Assembly: GCA_050874705.1 (NCBI GenBank)
Contig: JBNMLE010000043.1
Coordinates: 1 to 7,711 of the forward strand
Reading direction: 5' to 3'
From: Fiminaster sp050874705
GTDB lineage: Bacteria > Bacillota_I > Bacilli_A > RFN20 > CAG-826
Length of the DNA stretch: 7,711 bases
A program made the translations under genes and the position numbers. Every line of letters begins with the position of its first letter. The first letter of the stretch is position 1. Below are positions 1-7,452 of this stretch, in pieces. Under the pieces are notes generated by a model that was given only the letters and a program-made list of their open reading frames with translations, had not been told where the DNA came from and made no database searches.

Positions 1-42
1 ATTTATTTCTATAAAAAAATAATATTTTCATAGAAAATAAAT
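1..42 (-). terminator. AT-only inverted repeat downstream of the last gene, possible terminator
   Basis: Bases 1-12 (ATTTATTTCTAT) and 30-42 (ATAGAAAATAAAT) are inverted repeats with one bulged A. Inside them 16-20 (AAAAT) pairs with 24-28 (ATTTT). The hairpin begins 3 bases after the TAG of the small gene, just where an operon terminator would sit. The stem has almost no G or C, and whatever follows on the minus strand lies outside the window, so a U-tract cannot be checked. Chance pairing in AT-rich DNA is possible. Confidence 0.4.
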
Positions 43-45
43 TGA

Positions 46-240
46 CTATATTTTGACAATTTCAGTTATATAATAATCAAAAACATTGTTTGTACCGTTA
101 TTATCAACTTTAACTAAAATATAGTCGTCGTAAACTTGAACAACTTTACAAATTGTTTCTTTTTTAATCAAAACAAAATCATTTTTAATTTTAAATATTT
201 TGTCATTTTTAGTTTTTATTAAATCACCAATATTTATCAT
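46..240 (-). CDS. Small hypothetical protein at the operon end
   Basis: A 64-residue protein (67 if the upstream ATG at 249 is used) that I do not recognise. I prefer the ATG at 240-238 because it forms a TAATG overlap with the pullulanase stop (TAA at 242-240), a common re-initiation arrangement, with an AAAGA nine bases upstream as a weak ribosome site. The start at 249 has no site at a usable distance. The sequence is rich in Ile, Val, Lys, Asn and Asp and alternates hydrophobic and polar residues: MINIGDLIKTKNDKIFKIK, later CKVVQVYDDYILVKVD, then a DYYITEIVKI ending. This looks like a small all-beta barrel of SH3-like size with a turn at DNNGTNN. There is one Cys, no transmembrane segment and no signal peptide. 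Its position suggests it is translated with pullulanase, but no function can be assigned. It is a real gene by packing and composition, less certain than its neighbours. Confidence 0.6.
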   Translation of the reverse strand: MINIGDLIKTKNDKIFKIKNDFVLIKKETICKVVQVYDDYILVKVDNNGTNNVFDYYITEIVKI

Positions 241-2324
241 TATTTGCATTCTTTAAAAATTGAAACTTGTTGAGGGGAAATATCAAAATAATTCATCTTT
301 TGAGAAATCTTATCTTTTTTATATTCTTTAGGAATGAAAAATTCGAGTGTTTTATCAAAACCAATGTGATAGCCGTTGCTACTAGGATTAATATAGATAT
401 GATAAACACTATTATCGAGATCATTTAAAACAATATGAACTAATCTTTCAATTGATTCAATATGAATATTATTATCGAGTAAATTCAAGTCATCGCTACT
501 AAATAATTTAATTTCTTTTCTCGCTTTAATATATGAGATAAAAGATGCGACCATATCAATTCTTTTATCTAATAATGCATAATCAAATTTATTATATTTA
601 TCGCCTTCATTATATGAATTGTGATGATTAAATTTGCTTAATCCGATTTCTTGCCCGGCATGAATAAACGGTATTCCGAAAGAAAACATTAATAACTTAT
701 TAATTTTTTTAACAATTCTTAGGACATCTTCGTTTTCTAAAGAATTATTAACTACATCATAAATTGTCGCATTGTCATGACATTCAACATAGTTAATCGA
801 TTGGTTAATATTGTTAAATAATTTAGGGAATGTTATATCAAATGATGAACCTAAATATGCAAATTTAAAACCATCGACATATTCTTTATTTCCAAGGAAA
901 TATCCGTTTTCATCAAGAAATGCTTTTGAACCACTACCACGAACAATATTTCTATATCGATCATTGAAAAATGCGATATTAGGAACTTCTGATGCATTTT
1001 CAAGAGTGCATAATTTTGAATTATTGGATGTAGTTGTAAACATGTTCCAACCCTCTCCATAAAGCATAATGTCTGGTTTTAATTGTCTTAATTTTTTATC
1101 TACAATTTTCATAGTATCAATATCGATAAGACCCATTAAATCGAATCTAAATCCATCGACATGATATGTGTTTAATAAAAACAACAAAGAATCTAATATT
1201 AATTTTCTAACCATGATTCTTTCACTTGCGAGTTCGTTTCCACAATAGCTATGGTTTAGAAAAACATTATTCTTATCTCTTCTAAAATAATAATTAGGAG
1301 TAATTTTATTTAATGTTGAAGTTTTTGCTTCATATACATGATTATATACAACGTCTAAATTTATTCTTATGCCTCTTTGATGATATGCTTTGACTAAGTT
1401 TTTAAATTCGATCATTCTCGTGTAAGGGTCACTTGGAGATGTTGAATAGCTTCCTTCAAGAGTAAAATAATTTTCGGGATCATATCCCCAGTTATAAGTT
1501 TTATCAGGATTATTATCATCAATTGTAGCAATATTTAAGACCGGCAAAAGTTGAAGATGACTAATTCCTAAACTCGAAATATATTCGATTCCGGCTTTAT
1601 TTCCGTTGCTAGTTTTTACATCATTTTCATATAATCCTAAAAATTTACCTTTATGAATTATATTAGTGTTTTCATCAATGCTTATATCTCGAACATTTGC
1701 CTCATAAATAATAGCGTCCAAATATGAATTTAGTTTTGGAAGATAGTTATCACATGTATCAAAATTTAATTTTTCTAAATTGATAACCGCTGAAAAAATG
1801 TTATTAGCGTTACCAGAAACGCCATATGGGTCATTAACCATCAACCATTTATTATTTATAAGAATTTTATATTGATATAACGCGCCATCAAAATCGCCAT
1901 TTATAGTCAAACGATAAATACCTTTATTTTCACGTTTCATTTCATAGTAATTATCGTTAATAAAAACATAAGCTTTTTTTACTAATGGAGCAAATAGAAC
2001 AAATTCAGTATATTCTTTATTATATAAAGCACCTAATTTTCCTTCATAATTATAAATATCATCGAAACCATGAAAATCTATCGACGTAGAATCATCTAAA
2101 TCAAATTTATTACCATCTGATGTTTCTATATAACAAAAATGGCCAATTACTTCGATATTATCGTTTATTTTATAAACAATATTATTGTGATTTTCAGTAA
2201 TTTTAGTAATAGATATTTCTTTTTCGTCCACAAAAAAATGAATATCAGAATTTATAAGATTTTCTCCAACGACTTTGAATATATTAAAATCTTTTAAAAC
2301 AACATTTTTAACAACACTATTCAT
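240..2324 (-). CDS. pulA: Type I pullulanase (GH13 debranching enzyme), intracellular
   Basis: A 694-residue enzyme hydrolysing alpha-1,6 branches of glycogen-derived or imported maltodextrins. Residues 1-90 form a poorly conserved N-terminal beta domain. A CBM48-like domain follows (about 95-185, opening with EGKLGALYNKEYTEFVLFAP). The GH13 barrel carries YNWGYDP (277-283), the pullulanase signature, then LDVVYNHV (region I, Asn328-His329), GFRFDLMG (region II, nucleophile Asp395), YGEGWNM (region III, acid/base Glu424) and YVECHDN (region IV, Asp517). A C-terminal beta sandwich spans roughly 600-694. There is no signal peptide or cell-wall anchor, so it should act in the cytoplasm, like B. 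subtilis AmyX (about 720 residues). All catalytic residues are present. The ATG lies inside the acpS 3' end, with no clear Shine-Dalgarno site, so it probably depends on acpS translation. No other glycogen or maltose gene is in view. Confidence 0.94.
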   Translation of the reverse strand: MNSVVKNVVLKDFNIFKVVGENLINSDIHFFVDEKEISITKITENHNNIVYKINDNIEVIGHFCYIETSDGNKFDLDDSTSIDFHGFDDIYNYEGKLGALYNKEYTEFVLFAPLVKKAYVFINDNYYEMKRENKGIYRLTINGDFDGALYQYKILINNKWLMVNDPYGVSGNANNIFSAVINLEKLNFDTCDNYLPKLNSYLDAIIYEANVRDISIDENTNIIHKGKFLGLYENDVKTSNGNKAGIEYISSLGISHLQLLPVLNIATIDDNNPDKTYNWGYDPENYFTLEGSYSTSPSDPYTRMIEFKNLVKAYHQRGIRINLDVVYNHVYEAKTSTLNKITPNYYFRRDKNNVFLNHSYCGNELASERIMVRKLILDSLLFLLNTYHVDGFRFDLMGLIDIDTMKIVDKKLRQLKPDIMLYGEGWNMFTTTSNNSKLCTLENASEVPNIAFFNDRYRNIVRGSGSKAFLDENGYFLGNKEYVDGFKFAYLGSSFDITFPKLFNNINQSINYVECHDNATIYDVVNNSLENEDVLRIVKKINKLLMFSFGIPFIHAGQEIGLSKFNHHNSYNEGDKYNKFDYALLDKRIDMVASFISYIKARKEIKLFSSDDLNLLDNNIHIESIERLVHIVLNDLDNSVYHIYINPSSNGYHIGFDKTLEFFIPKEYKKDKISQKMNYFDISPQQVSIFKECK

Positions 2325-2631
2325 ATTTTGCTACTGCAACTGCATAATCCCCATCGTGGGCAATAGATAATTCATATTCTTTACCTTTATATAAAATATA
2401 AGGTGCACCAGAATCACGATAAAATATCTCAATTTCATTAAAAGGAATTTTCATTCCTAATTCAGTAGCCTTCATAAAGGCTTCTTTTGAGGCAAATCTT
2501 CCAGCGAGAAATTCTTCTTTTTTAATAGCCTTTTCATATAAAATCATTTCTTTATCGGATAAAATCGCATTTTTAAAATTATCAGGATTTTTTATCCGCG
2601 ATATTTTTACTATATCAATACCAATGCCCAT
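2317..2631 (-). CDS. acpS: Holo-[acyl-carrier-protein] synthase AcpS
   Basis: AcpS transfers 4'-phosphopantetheine from coenzyme A to a serine of acyl carrier protein, activating it for fatty acid and phospholipid synthesis in the cytoplasm. The protein opens with GIGIDIV, whose Asp6 is the expected Mg-binding residue. FLAGRFASKEAFMKA (41-55) supplies the Arg, Lys49 and the second metal ligand Glu50. SGAPYILYKG (74-83) and LSIAHDGDYAVAVA (88-101) complete the family pattern. At 104 residues it is shorter than the usual 115-125; the reduction is mainly between Ile13 and Asp26, where a longer helix is normal, and at the C-terminus. All key residues are kept, so I expect it to be active. It starts one base after the ftsK stop (TAATATG) with no good Shine-Dalgarno site, and its last 8 bases overlap the pullulanase start. 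In many Bacillota acpS sits beside alanine racemase; here it does not. Confidence 0.93.
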   Translation of the reverse strand: MGIGIDIVKISRIKNPDNFKNAILSDKEMILYEKAIKKEEFLAGRFASKEAFMKATELGMKIPFNEIEIFYRDSGAPYILYKGKEYELSIAHDGDYAVAVAKYE

Positions 2632-2632
2632 A

Positions 2633-5422
2633 TTAATTATCTTTATCTATATAAAGAGTAGATGCATCAGATGATGTCGCCTCTTCGCTGCTTTCATTAT
2701 GAATTAATACTTTAGAGCCACGAGAATCGCCTTCTCTTGTAACATAACCTAAAGCAATTAATTTATTAAATAAACGACCAGCTTTTGGGAATCCAACTCC
2801 ATATGTTCTTTGAATAAAAGAAATAGAACAATATTCACGAGACATGATGTCGTTTTTAATTTTTTCAAGAAGTTGTTCTTCGCTTGCTTCCTTGCTAAAT
2901 TGTGGGTCAACATCAATAGGTTTATCACTTATAACATCTTCACTGTGATCCACTAAATCAAGGAATTGAGGGTAATAATGTGGTTTTGCTTGTTTTCTTA
3001 AATAATCACAAACACGGTCAATTTCAGTATTCGATACATAACAACCTTGAACACGTGGTTTTGTTGTAGAATCAAGAGGAGGAATTGAGATAATCATGTC
3101 ACCATTTCCTTGTAGCTTCTCCGCTCCAGATTCATCAAGAATAACTAATGAGTCATTATTCTGAGAGACTTTTAAAGCAACACGGCATGGAAGATTTGCT
3201 TTAATTAAGCCATCAATAACATTAACGGTTGGTCTTTGAGTGGCGATAACTAAATGAATTCCAGCTGCACGAGCTTTTTGAGCAATTCTAACGACCGGAT
3301 CGCGTATTTCTTTACAAGCTTCATTTAAATCTGCATATTCGTCGATGAATACAACAATAGTTGGTAAAGGCTCAAAACCTTTTTCCTTAGCCATTGTGTT
3401 AAATTCTCCAGCGTCGCGAACTCTATTTTCTTGGAATAAAAGATAACGTCTTTCCATTTCATCGACTAATTTTCTTAAAGCCACTAACGCTTCTTTTGCT
3501 TCAGAAATATTTGGGCAAATTAGATGAGGAATTTCATCATAATAATTCATTTCAACTTTCTTTGGGTCAATTAATAAAATTCTTAATTGTTCTGGGGTGT
3601 TTCTCATGATTAATGAAAGAATTGTTGAATGCATGAAAATTGATTTACCACTTCCAGTTCCACCAGCAACAAGAAGGTGTGGCATTTTTCTAATATCTGC
3701 TGATAAAACATTTCCGCTAATATCTTTTCCAAAAGGAACATTCATAGAATATTTTTCACCAGTAGGCATATTTTCAATAGCTTCTCTTAATCCAACACTG
3801 GTTCTAACATCATTAGGAAGTTCAAGGCCAGATGTTGCTTTTCCACGAACAATTTCTTCAAAACGGAAACTTGTTCCAGAAAGGTTAATAGCTAAGTTTG
3901 TTAAAATTTTATTAATTGAGGAAACTAAAACATTAGGTTTTAATTTAATATCATAACGAGTAACGCTAGGTCCAATTGTGTGACCAACGACTTCTGCGCC
4001 GATATTATAATCAACAAATGTTTGATTAATAATTGCTGTTTTTGCTGCTGTTGATTCTTCGTTTTTAGAAACATCATCGTCATTTTCATGATAATCAAGT
4101 AAATTTGAATCAGGAAGGATGAACAAAGGCTTAACAGTTGCTTTTGGTTGAGGCTCAACTTGAGGACGTTTTTTAGGAACTGCAGGAGCAGGTATTTCTT
4201 GCTTAACCTCGTTAACAGGTTGAGTTTGTTGAACAACTTCTTCTATTTTTGGTGAGACTTGTGCAAAATTGTTGTTTTCTTGCTTAGGTTCATCGTGTTT
4301 TTCATTATTAACAGCAACATCTTCAAAAGAAAATTCATTATCGTTATTTATGGTTTGTTCATCGATTACATCATTACTGTTGCTTTCATTATAAGCTATA
4401 TCAGCATCTTCATTTTTGATGTTTTCCTCAACGAAAGAATGGCTATTTTCTTCAATAACTTGTGGTTTATTATCGTTTTCAATTTGATTATTTTGTGTAT
4501 TTACATCAAATTTAATAAATTGATTATTTTCAGTTGGAGAGACATTATTATCATTTGAGATAATTTTTCCATCTAAAATAAAACTTGGCTTTTGTAGTCC
4601 ATGCGTATTATTGAAATTACGCATAGATAAATCTTGCATATAAATATCATTATTAGTATTCTCAATAGGCTTGTTTGCCTGTGTGTTATTGTCAAGTGTT
4701 TCTATTGATGGCTCTGAACTAGCGTAAGGTGTATCGAGTTCATCATAAGATGAATAGACATCTTCTTTTGCGGCTTTTCTTTGCTTATTTGACAATAAAT
4801 AATTAAATAATTTCTTTATTTGTCTATTAAGAATAAGAAGAACGCCGATAAGAACAAGAACCCAAGAAACAATAATCATACCAACCGGTGTTATTGCATT
4901 ATTAAGTGTTCCGCAGAAAATATAACCGATGACTCCTCCGCCTAAGTTTGTATTTTCTAATCTTAAATTTTCACTTTTGCCAATATAATTAAGAAAGATA
5001 TCAATACAACTTGGAGAACCCCAGTCTAGTTTTATAACTTCTTTCCCTTCTTCACTAGCGGAAGAAAACATGTGAACGATATAATTTTTTCCTGTATCGT
5101 TAAAATTATTAATTTCAAAATTTTCACTTCCCCAGCTTGACGAAAGAATCAAAAACGCAACAACAATTAATAAAATTCCCCATAAAGTGAGATCAAATCG
5201 AAATTTCATTAATTTTCTTCTAAGGATTAAATATAATCCAAAAACGAATATTGTTGGTACTAAAATCCAAAATCCGACAAAGCCAAAAGCAAACAAGATA
5301 CCCTTAGATAAAAATGACAAAACACTTTGGCTAGAGAATAATATCACTAAAGCAACTAGGCAAATAATTGCGCCTAGCATCGCTATATTTGTATCTTTTT
5401 TAATAGCAATTTTATTTTTCAT
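2633..5422 (-). CDS. ftsK: FtsK/SpoIIIE family DNA translocase
   Basis: A 929-residue membrane-anchored motor that pumps double-stranded DNA through the closing septum in chromosome segregation. Hydrophobic segments lie near residues 13-30, 41-67, 78-96 and 164-198 (the last long enough for two passes), with a loop of about 65 residues at 97-161 that probably lies outside the membrane. Residues 201-431 form a disordered linker rich in Asn, Gln, Glu and Asp with a Pro-rich end. The motor begins near PLFILPDSNLL (432). Walker A is GGTGSGKS (Lys593), Walker B VVFIDEYADL (Asp694, Glu695), followed by ATQRPTVNVIDGLIKANLP and a GAEKLQGNGDM segment. A winged-helix gamma domain (about 850-907) contains SISFIQRTYGVGFPKAGRLF. 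SpoIIIE of B. subtilis is about 790 residues; most of the excess is in the linker. No Shine-Dalgarno site is visible before the ATG, six bases after the RNase J stop, so coupling is likely. Whether it serves vegetative division only or also sporulation cannot be told. Confidence 0.95.
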   Translation of the reverse strand: MKNKIAIKKDTNIAMLGAIICLVALVILFSSQSVLSFLSKGILFAFGFVGFWILVPTIFVFGLYLILRRKLMKFRFDLTLWGILLIVVAFLILSSSWGSENFEINNFNDTGKNYIVHMFSSASEEGKEVIKLDWGSPSCIDIFLNYIGKSENLRLENTNLGGGVIGYIFCGTLNNAITPVGMIIVSWVLVLIGVLLILNRQIKKLFNYLLSNKQRKAAKEDVYSSYDELDTPYASSEPSIETLDNNTQANKPIENTNNDIYMQDLSMRNFNNTHGLQKPSFILDGKIISNDNNVSPTENNQFIKFDVNTQNNQIENDNKPQVIEENSHSFVEENIKNEDADIAYNESNSNDVIDEQTINNDNEFSFEDVAVNNEKHDEPKQENNNFAQVSPKIEEVVQQTQPVNEVKQEIPAPAVPKKRPQVEPQPKATVKPLFILPDSNLLDYHENDDDVSKNEESTAAKTAIINQTFVDYNIGAEVVGHTIGPSVTRYDIKLKPNVLVSSINKILTNLAINLSGTSFRFEEIVRGKATSGLELPNDVRTSVGLREAIENMPTGEKYSMNVPFGKDISGNVLSADIRKMPHLLVAGGTGSGKSIFMHSTILSLIMRNTPEQLRILLIDPKKVEMNYYDEIPHLICPNISEAKEALVALRKLVDEMERRYLLFQENRVRDAGEFNTMAKEKGFEPLPTIVVFIDEYADLNEACKEIRDPVVRIAQKARAAGIHLVIATQRPTVNVIDGLIKANLPCRVALKVSQNNDSLVILDESGAEKLQGNGDMIISIPPLDSTTKPRVQGCYVSNTEIDRVCDYLRKQAKPHYYPQFLDLVDHSEDVISDKPIDVDPQFSKEASEEQLLEKIKNDIMSREYCSISFIQRTYGVGFPKAGRLFNKLIALGYVTREGDSRGSKVLIHNESSEEATSSDASTLYIDKDN

Positions 5423-5428
5423 ATTTTA

Positions 5429-7099
5429 TTAATCTAAAACTTCGATATGTGGAATAATTAATGGCGATTTAAGAGTGTGTCTTCTAATCGTCTTAAAAAC
5501 TATATCACAAATATTATCTTTGATTACATCAAGAGCGAAATTATTTTTAATTCCTTCTTCAAGAGTTACAACAAATACCTTATTTATTTCCTTTAGAAGT
5601 GTTTCGCTTTCTTTTACAAAAATTAAACCGCGAGTTTGAATATCTGGTCCAAGAACAATTTTTTTGCTACTTTTTGAAATAGCCGCTGCTAAAATGACAA
5701 TACCATCTTCGCCCATAACGTTTCTTTCAGAAACGAGGCTTGAATCTTCTTGACCAACACGTTTTCCGTCAACAAGCAAATCGCCCGATTCAACTTTACC
5801 TGGCGATAAACGTGAGCCTGTTTTCTTTAGATCAAGAATCATGCCATTATCCATAACAAATACGTTCATATGATTTAAACCAATTCCCATATCAACCGCT
5901 AAACGAGCGCTGTTAAGAAGATTGGTATATGAAGCATTAATTGGTACAAAATGTTTCGGTGAGAATAGTGCAAGCATTGTTTTTAAGTCTTCTTGACTTG
6001 GATGCATGCGAATGAATTGCTTTTTGTCAAAATAAACTATTTTGCAATTTGTGTGATAAAGTTCATCAATCGTATTTGTTAAAATTGTTTCGTTTGTGTT
6101 TGATTTTTGAATGCCTAAAATAAATGTGTCGCTTGGAACAATTTTTAATCTCTTATCTTCGCTTTGTCCTTGTGCTAATAAAGAAATTTTGTGGTAGATG
6201 TTTTGTCCATAGGAAGGAAGCACTACTAAAACATTTTGAGGTGGGATCCTATTTATATCATCTAATGACATAAATGCATTTTTTGGTAAACCTGGATCGT
6301 ATACTTCTGTAATCTTTAAGTATTTTTGTTTTGCTCCTTCATCAAATGGGAATATTTTTCTTCCTAGTTTATAACCTAATTTGAAAATCATTTCGGTGTT
6401 ATAAAGATCTAAATCATTTAAGACAATAAAAATACGACCTTGCGCATCTTTAAATGCTCTTTCAAGTTGTGGAACAATTTTATAAGTAGGATTAGAAAAT
6501 CCAGGACGATCACTAAATGAACTATCAAGCATTAATAATAATGTATCTTCTTCAGTAACACTTGAAAGCATTTTAGAAGATGTTAAATATCCTTTATCAG
6601 AATTGTTATCAACTACAAAATCATCCATGATAACGATGTTTCCGTCAGATGTTGAAATAGCTACACCGACAGAGTGAGCCATATTTGTGCATGTTGGGAA
6701 AAATCTAATTTTGCGTCCAGCAATTTCAAATTCAGCACTTGTTTCTTTTATATGGTAATCAAAATTTACTTTTAATTTATTTTTAAATAAGAAGTACTCA
6801 ATGAAAATTCTTGTTATATCAGTGCAATAAATTGGAGCAGGTATTGATGAGTACATATAAGGTAAAGCACCAAAAATAGTATCGTGCCCTCTAAGAATGA
6901 TATAGGCACGTACCTTGTCCCTATTTTCGTACAAGTAATCAAATCTCGGAATTAAATAATCGATGCCATGCATTGTTTTGTCAGGATATTTCGCACCTGC
7001 ATCGACAACAAAAATATCATCGTTAATTTCAACGATAATCATATTTTTAGCAGTTTCATCTTGTCCACCAAGTGGAATAATTCTAATTTTGTCTTGCAT
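5429..7099 (-). CDS. rnjB: RNase J family protein (J2-like) with a degenerate metal site
   Basis: A 556-residue protein, the normal length of Bacillota RNase J (metallo-beta-lactamase/beta-CASP plus C-terminal domain). Matching landmarks are the N-terminal PLGGQDETAKN, DAGAKYP around residue 33, GIDYLIP at 45-51, GALPY at 77-81, GNIV at 153-156, DSSFSDRPG at 192-200, and a C-terminal SGDLLVDGKRVG / GPDIQTRG region ending in a KSPLIIPHIEV tail. The catalytic residues are mostly lost. The HGHEDH motif of RNase J1 reads RGHDTI (70-75), keeping only His72. The HSIPDS motif reads TNMAHS (138-143). The PVHGEY motif reads PINASY (386-391). Asp160 of the DFK motif and His366 remain. RNase J1 is a 5'-3' exonuclease/endonuclease of mRNA decay and rRNA maturation; J2 paralogues are weakly active or inactive partners. 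A scaffold or RNA-binding subunit of a J1/J2 complex is the likely role here (inference). Gene order next to spoIIIE/ftsK matches B. subtilis rnjB. ftsK follows after 6 bases. Confidence 0.85.
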   Translation of the reverse strand: MQDKIRIIPLGGQDETAKNMIIVEINDDIFVVDAGAKYPDKTMHGIDYLIPRFDYLYENRDKVRAYIILRGHDTIFGALPYMYSSIPAPIYCTDITRIFIEYFLFKNKLKVNFDYHIKETSAEFEIAGRKIRFFPTCTNMAHSVGVAISTSDGNIVIMDDFVVDNNSDKGYLTSSKMLSSVTEEDTLLLMLDSSFSDRPGFSNPTYKIVPQLERAFKDAQGRIFIVLNDLDLYNTEMIFKLGYKLGRKIFPFDEGAKQKYLKITEVYDPGLPKNAFMSLDDINRIPPQNVLVVLPSYGQNIYHKISLLAQGQSEDKRLKIVPSDTFILGIQKSNTNETILTNTIDELYHTNCKIVYFDKKQFIRMHPSQEDLKTMLALFSPKHFVPINASYTNLLNSARLAVDMGIGLNHMNVFVMDNGMILDLKKTGSRLSPGKVESGDLLVDGKRVGQEDSSLVSERNVMGEDGIVILAAAISKSSKKIVLGPDIQTRGLIFVKESETLLKEINKVFVVTLEEGIKNNFALDVIKDNICDIVFKTIRRHTLKSPLIIPHIEVLD

Positions 7100-7105
7100 A
7101 TTTTT

Positions 7106-7109
7106 TCCT
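7106..7109 (-). promoter_or_regulatory. Shine-Dalgarno site of the RNase J gene
   Basis: AGGA on the minus strand, six bases before the ATG at 7099. It overlaps the TAG stop of the DUF1667 gene (7110-7108), so termination of one gene and initiation of the next share the same bases. It supports the chosen RNase J start. Confidence 0.6.
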
Positions 7110-7452
7110 ACTTTTCTATGTTTTTAGTTGCAACTATATTTGCTTCAAGTCCTAATATATTTTTTATAATTACATCCCCAATATGGATTGGAGGATAAAC
7201 GTTAATTTTGTTTATTTGGTCCATTGCTTCAAATATTTTTTCTTTAGGCAAAGGAACATCACTTTTTACAGGTAATCTTTTTTCAAATAATCCATCAATT
7301 TTAACTGTTGTTGTTAATGTTCTAGTTGGATGAGTTAATTCGTTAATTGCGTATTTAGCGCCCCTTGGACAAAAATTGCCAGTTACATTATTATTGTCAT
7401 CTATCAATAAATGACATCCTCGTGGACAAACGATGCAAATCATTTCTTTCAT
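7108..7452 (-). CDS. DUF1667 family four-cysteine protein
   Basis: A complete 114-residue protein. The N-terminus has a CxxCPRGC motif (Cys6, Cys9, Cys13) and a second GNFCPRGAKYA motif (Cys28). The four Cys could bind a metal or an iron-sulfur cluster; this is inferred from the spacing. Further family hallmarks are the TRTLTTTV segment, LPVKSDVPLPK, the IHIGDVI stretch and a VATKN ending. The family is about 115-125 residues, so this one is full length. In Bacillota it is normally encoded right after an FAD-dependent oxidoreductase and near glycerol-3-phosphate dehydrogenase, where it may serve as a small electron-transfer subunit, loosely like GlpC; the biochemical role is not established to my knowledge. 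The start overlaps the upstream stop (ATGA) and has a GGAGG site. RNase J follows after 8 bases. Family assignment is confident, function is not. Confidence 0.88.
   Translation of the reverse strand: MKEMICIVCPRGCHLLIDDNNNVTGNFCPRGAKYAINELTHPTRTLTTTVKIDGLFEKRLPVKSDVPLPKEKIFEAMDQINKINVYPPIHIGDVIIKNILGLEANIVATKNIEK

Noticed and set aside
3597..3956. Plus-strand open frame of 119 codons
   Set aside because: It lies wholly opposite the FtsK motor domain, whose Walker A motif is read on the other strand, and shows no family features of its own.
3940..4236. Minus-strand open frame of 98 codons in another phase of ftsK
   Set aside because: Leu/Gln runs of low complexity inside the FtsK reading frame; it is a shadow.
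4259..4558. Plus-strand hydrophobic open frame of 99 codons
   Set aside because: It is antisense to the Asn/Glu-rich FtsK linker; reverse complements of Asn, Glu and Asp codons give Ile, Phe and Val, which explains the false membrane-like look.
5429..7099. RNase J as a pseudogene
   Set aside because: The frame is open for 556 codons with both ends intact and structural motifs conserved; only catalytic positions differ, which is not the pattern of decay.
7449..7452. TGA read as tryptophan (Mycoplasma code)
   Set aside because: The TGA here sits in a classic ATGA overlap with a strong Shine-Dalgarno site for the next gene, and reading through meets another in-frame TGA within a few codons; Trp elsewhere is TGG.
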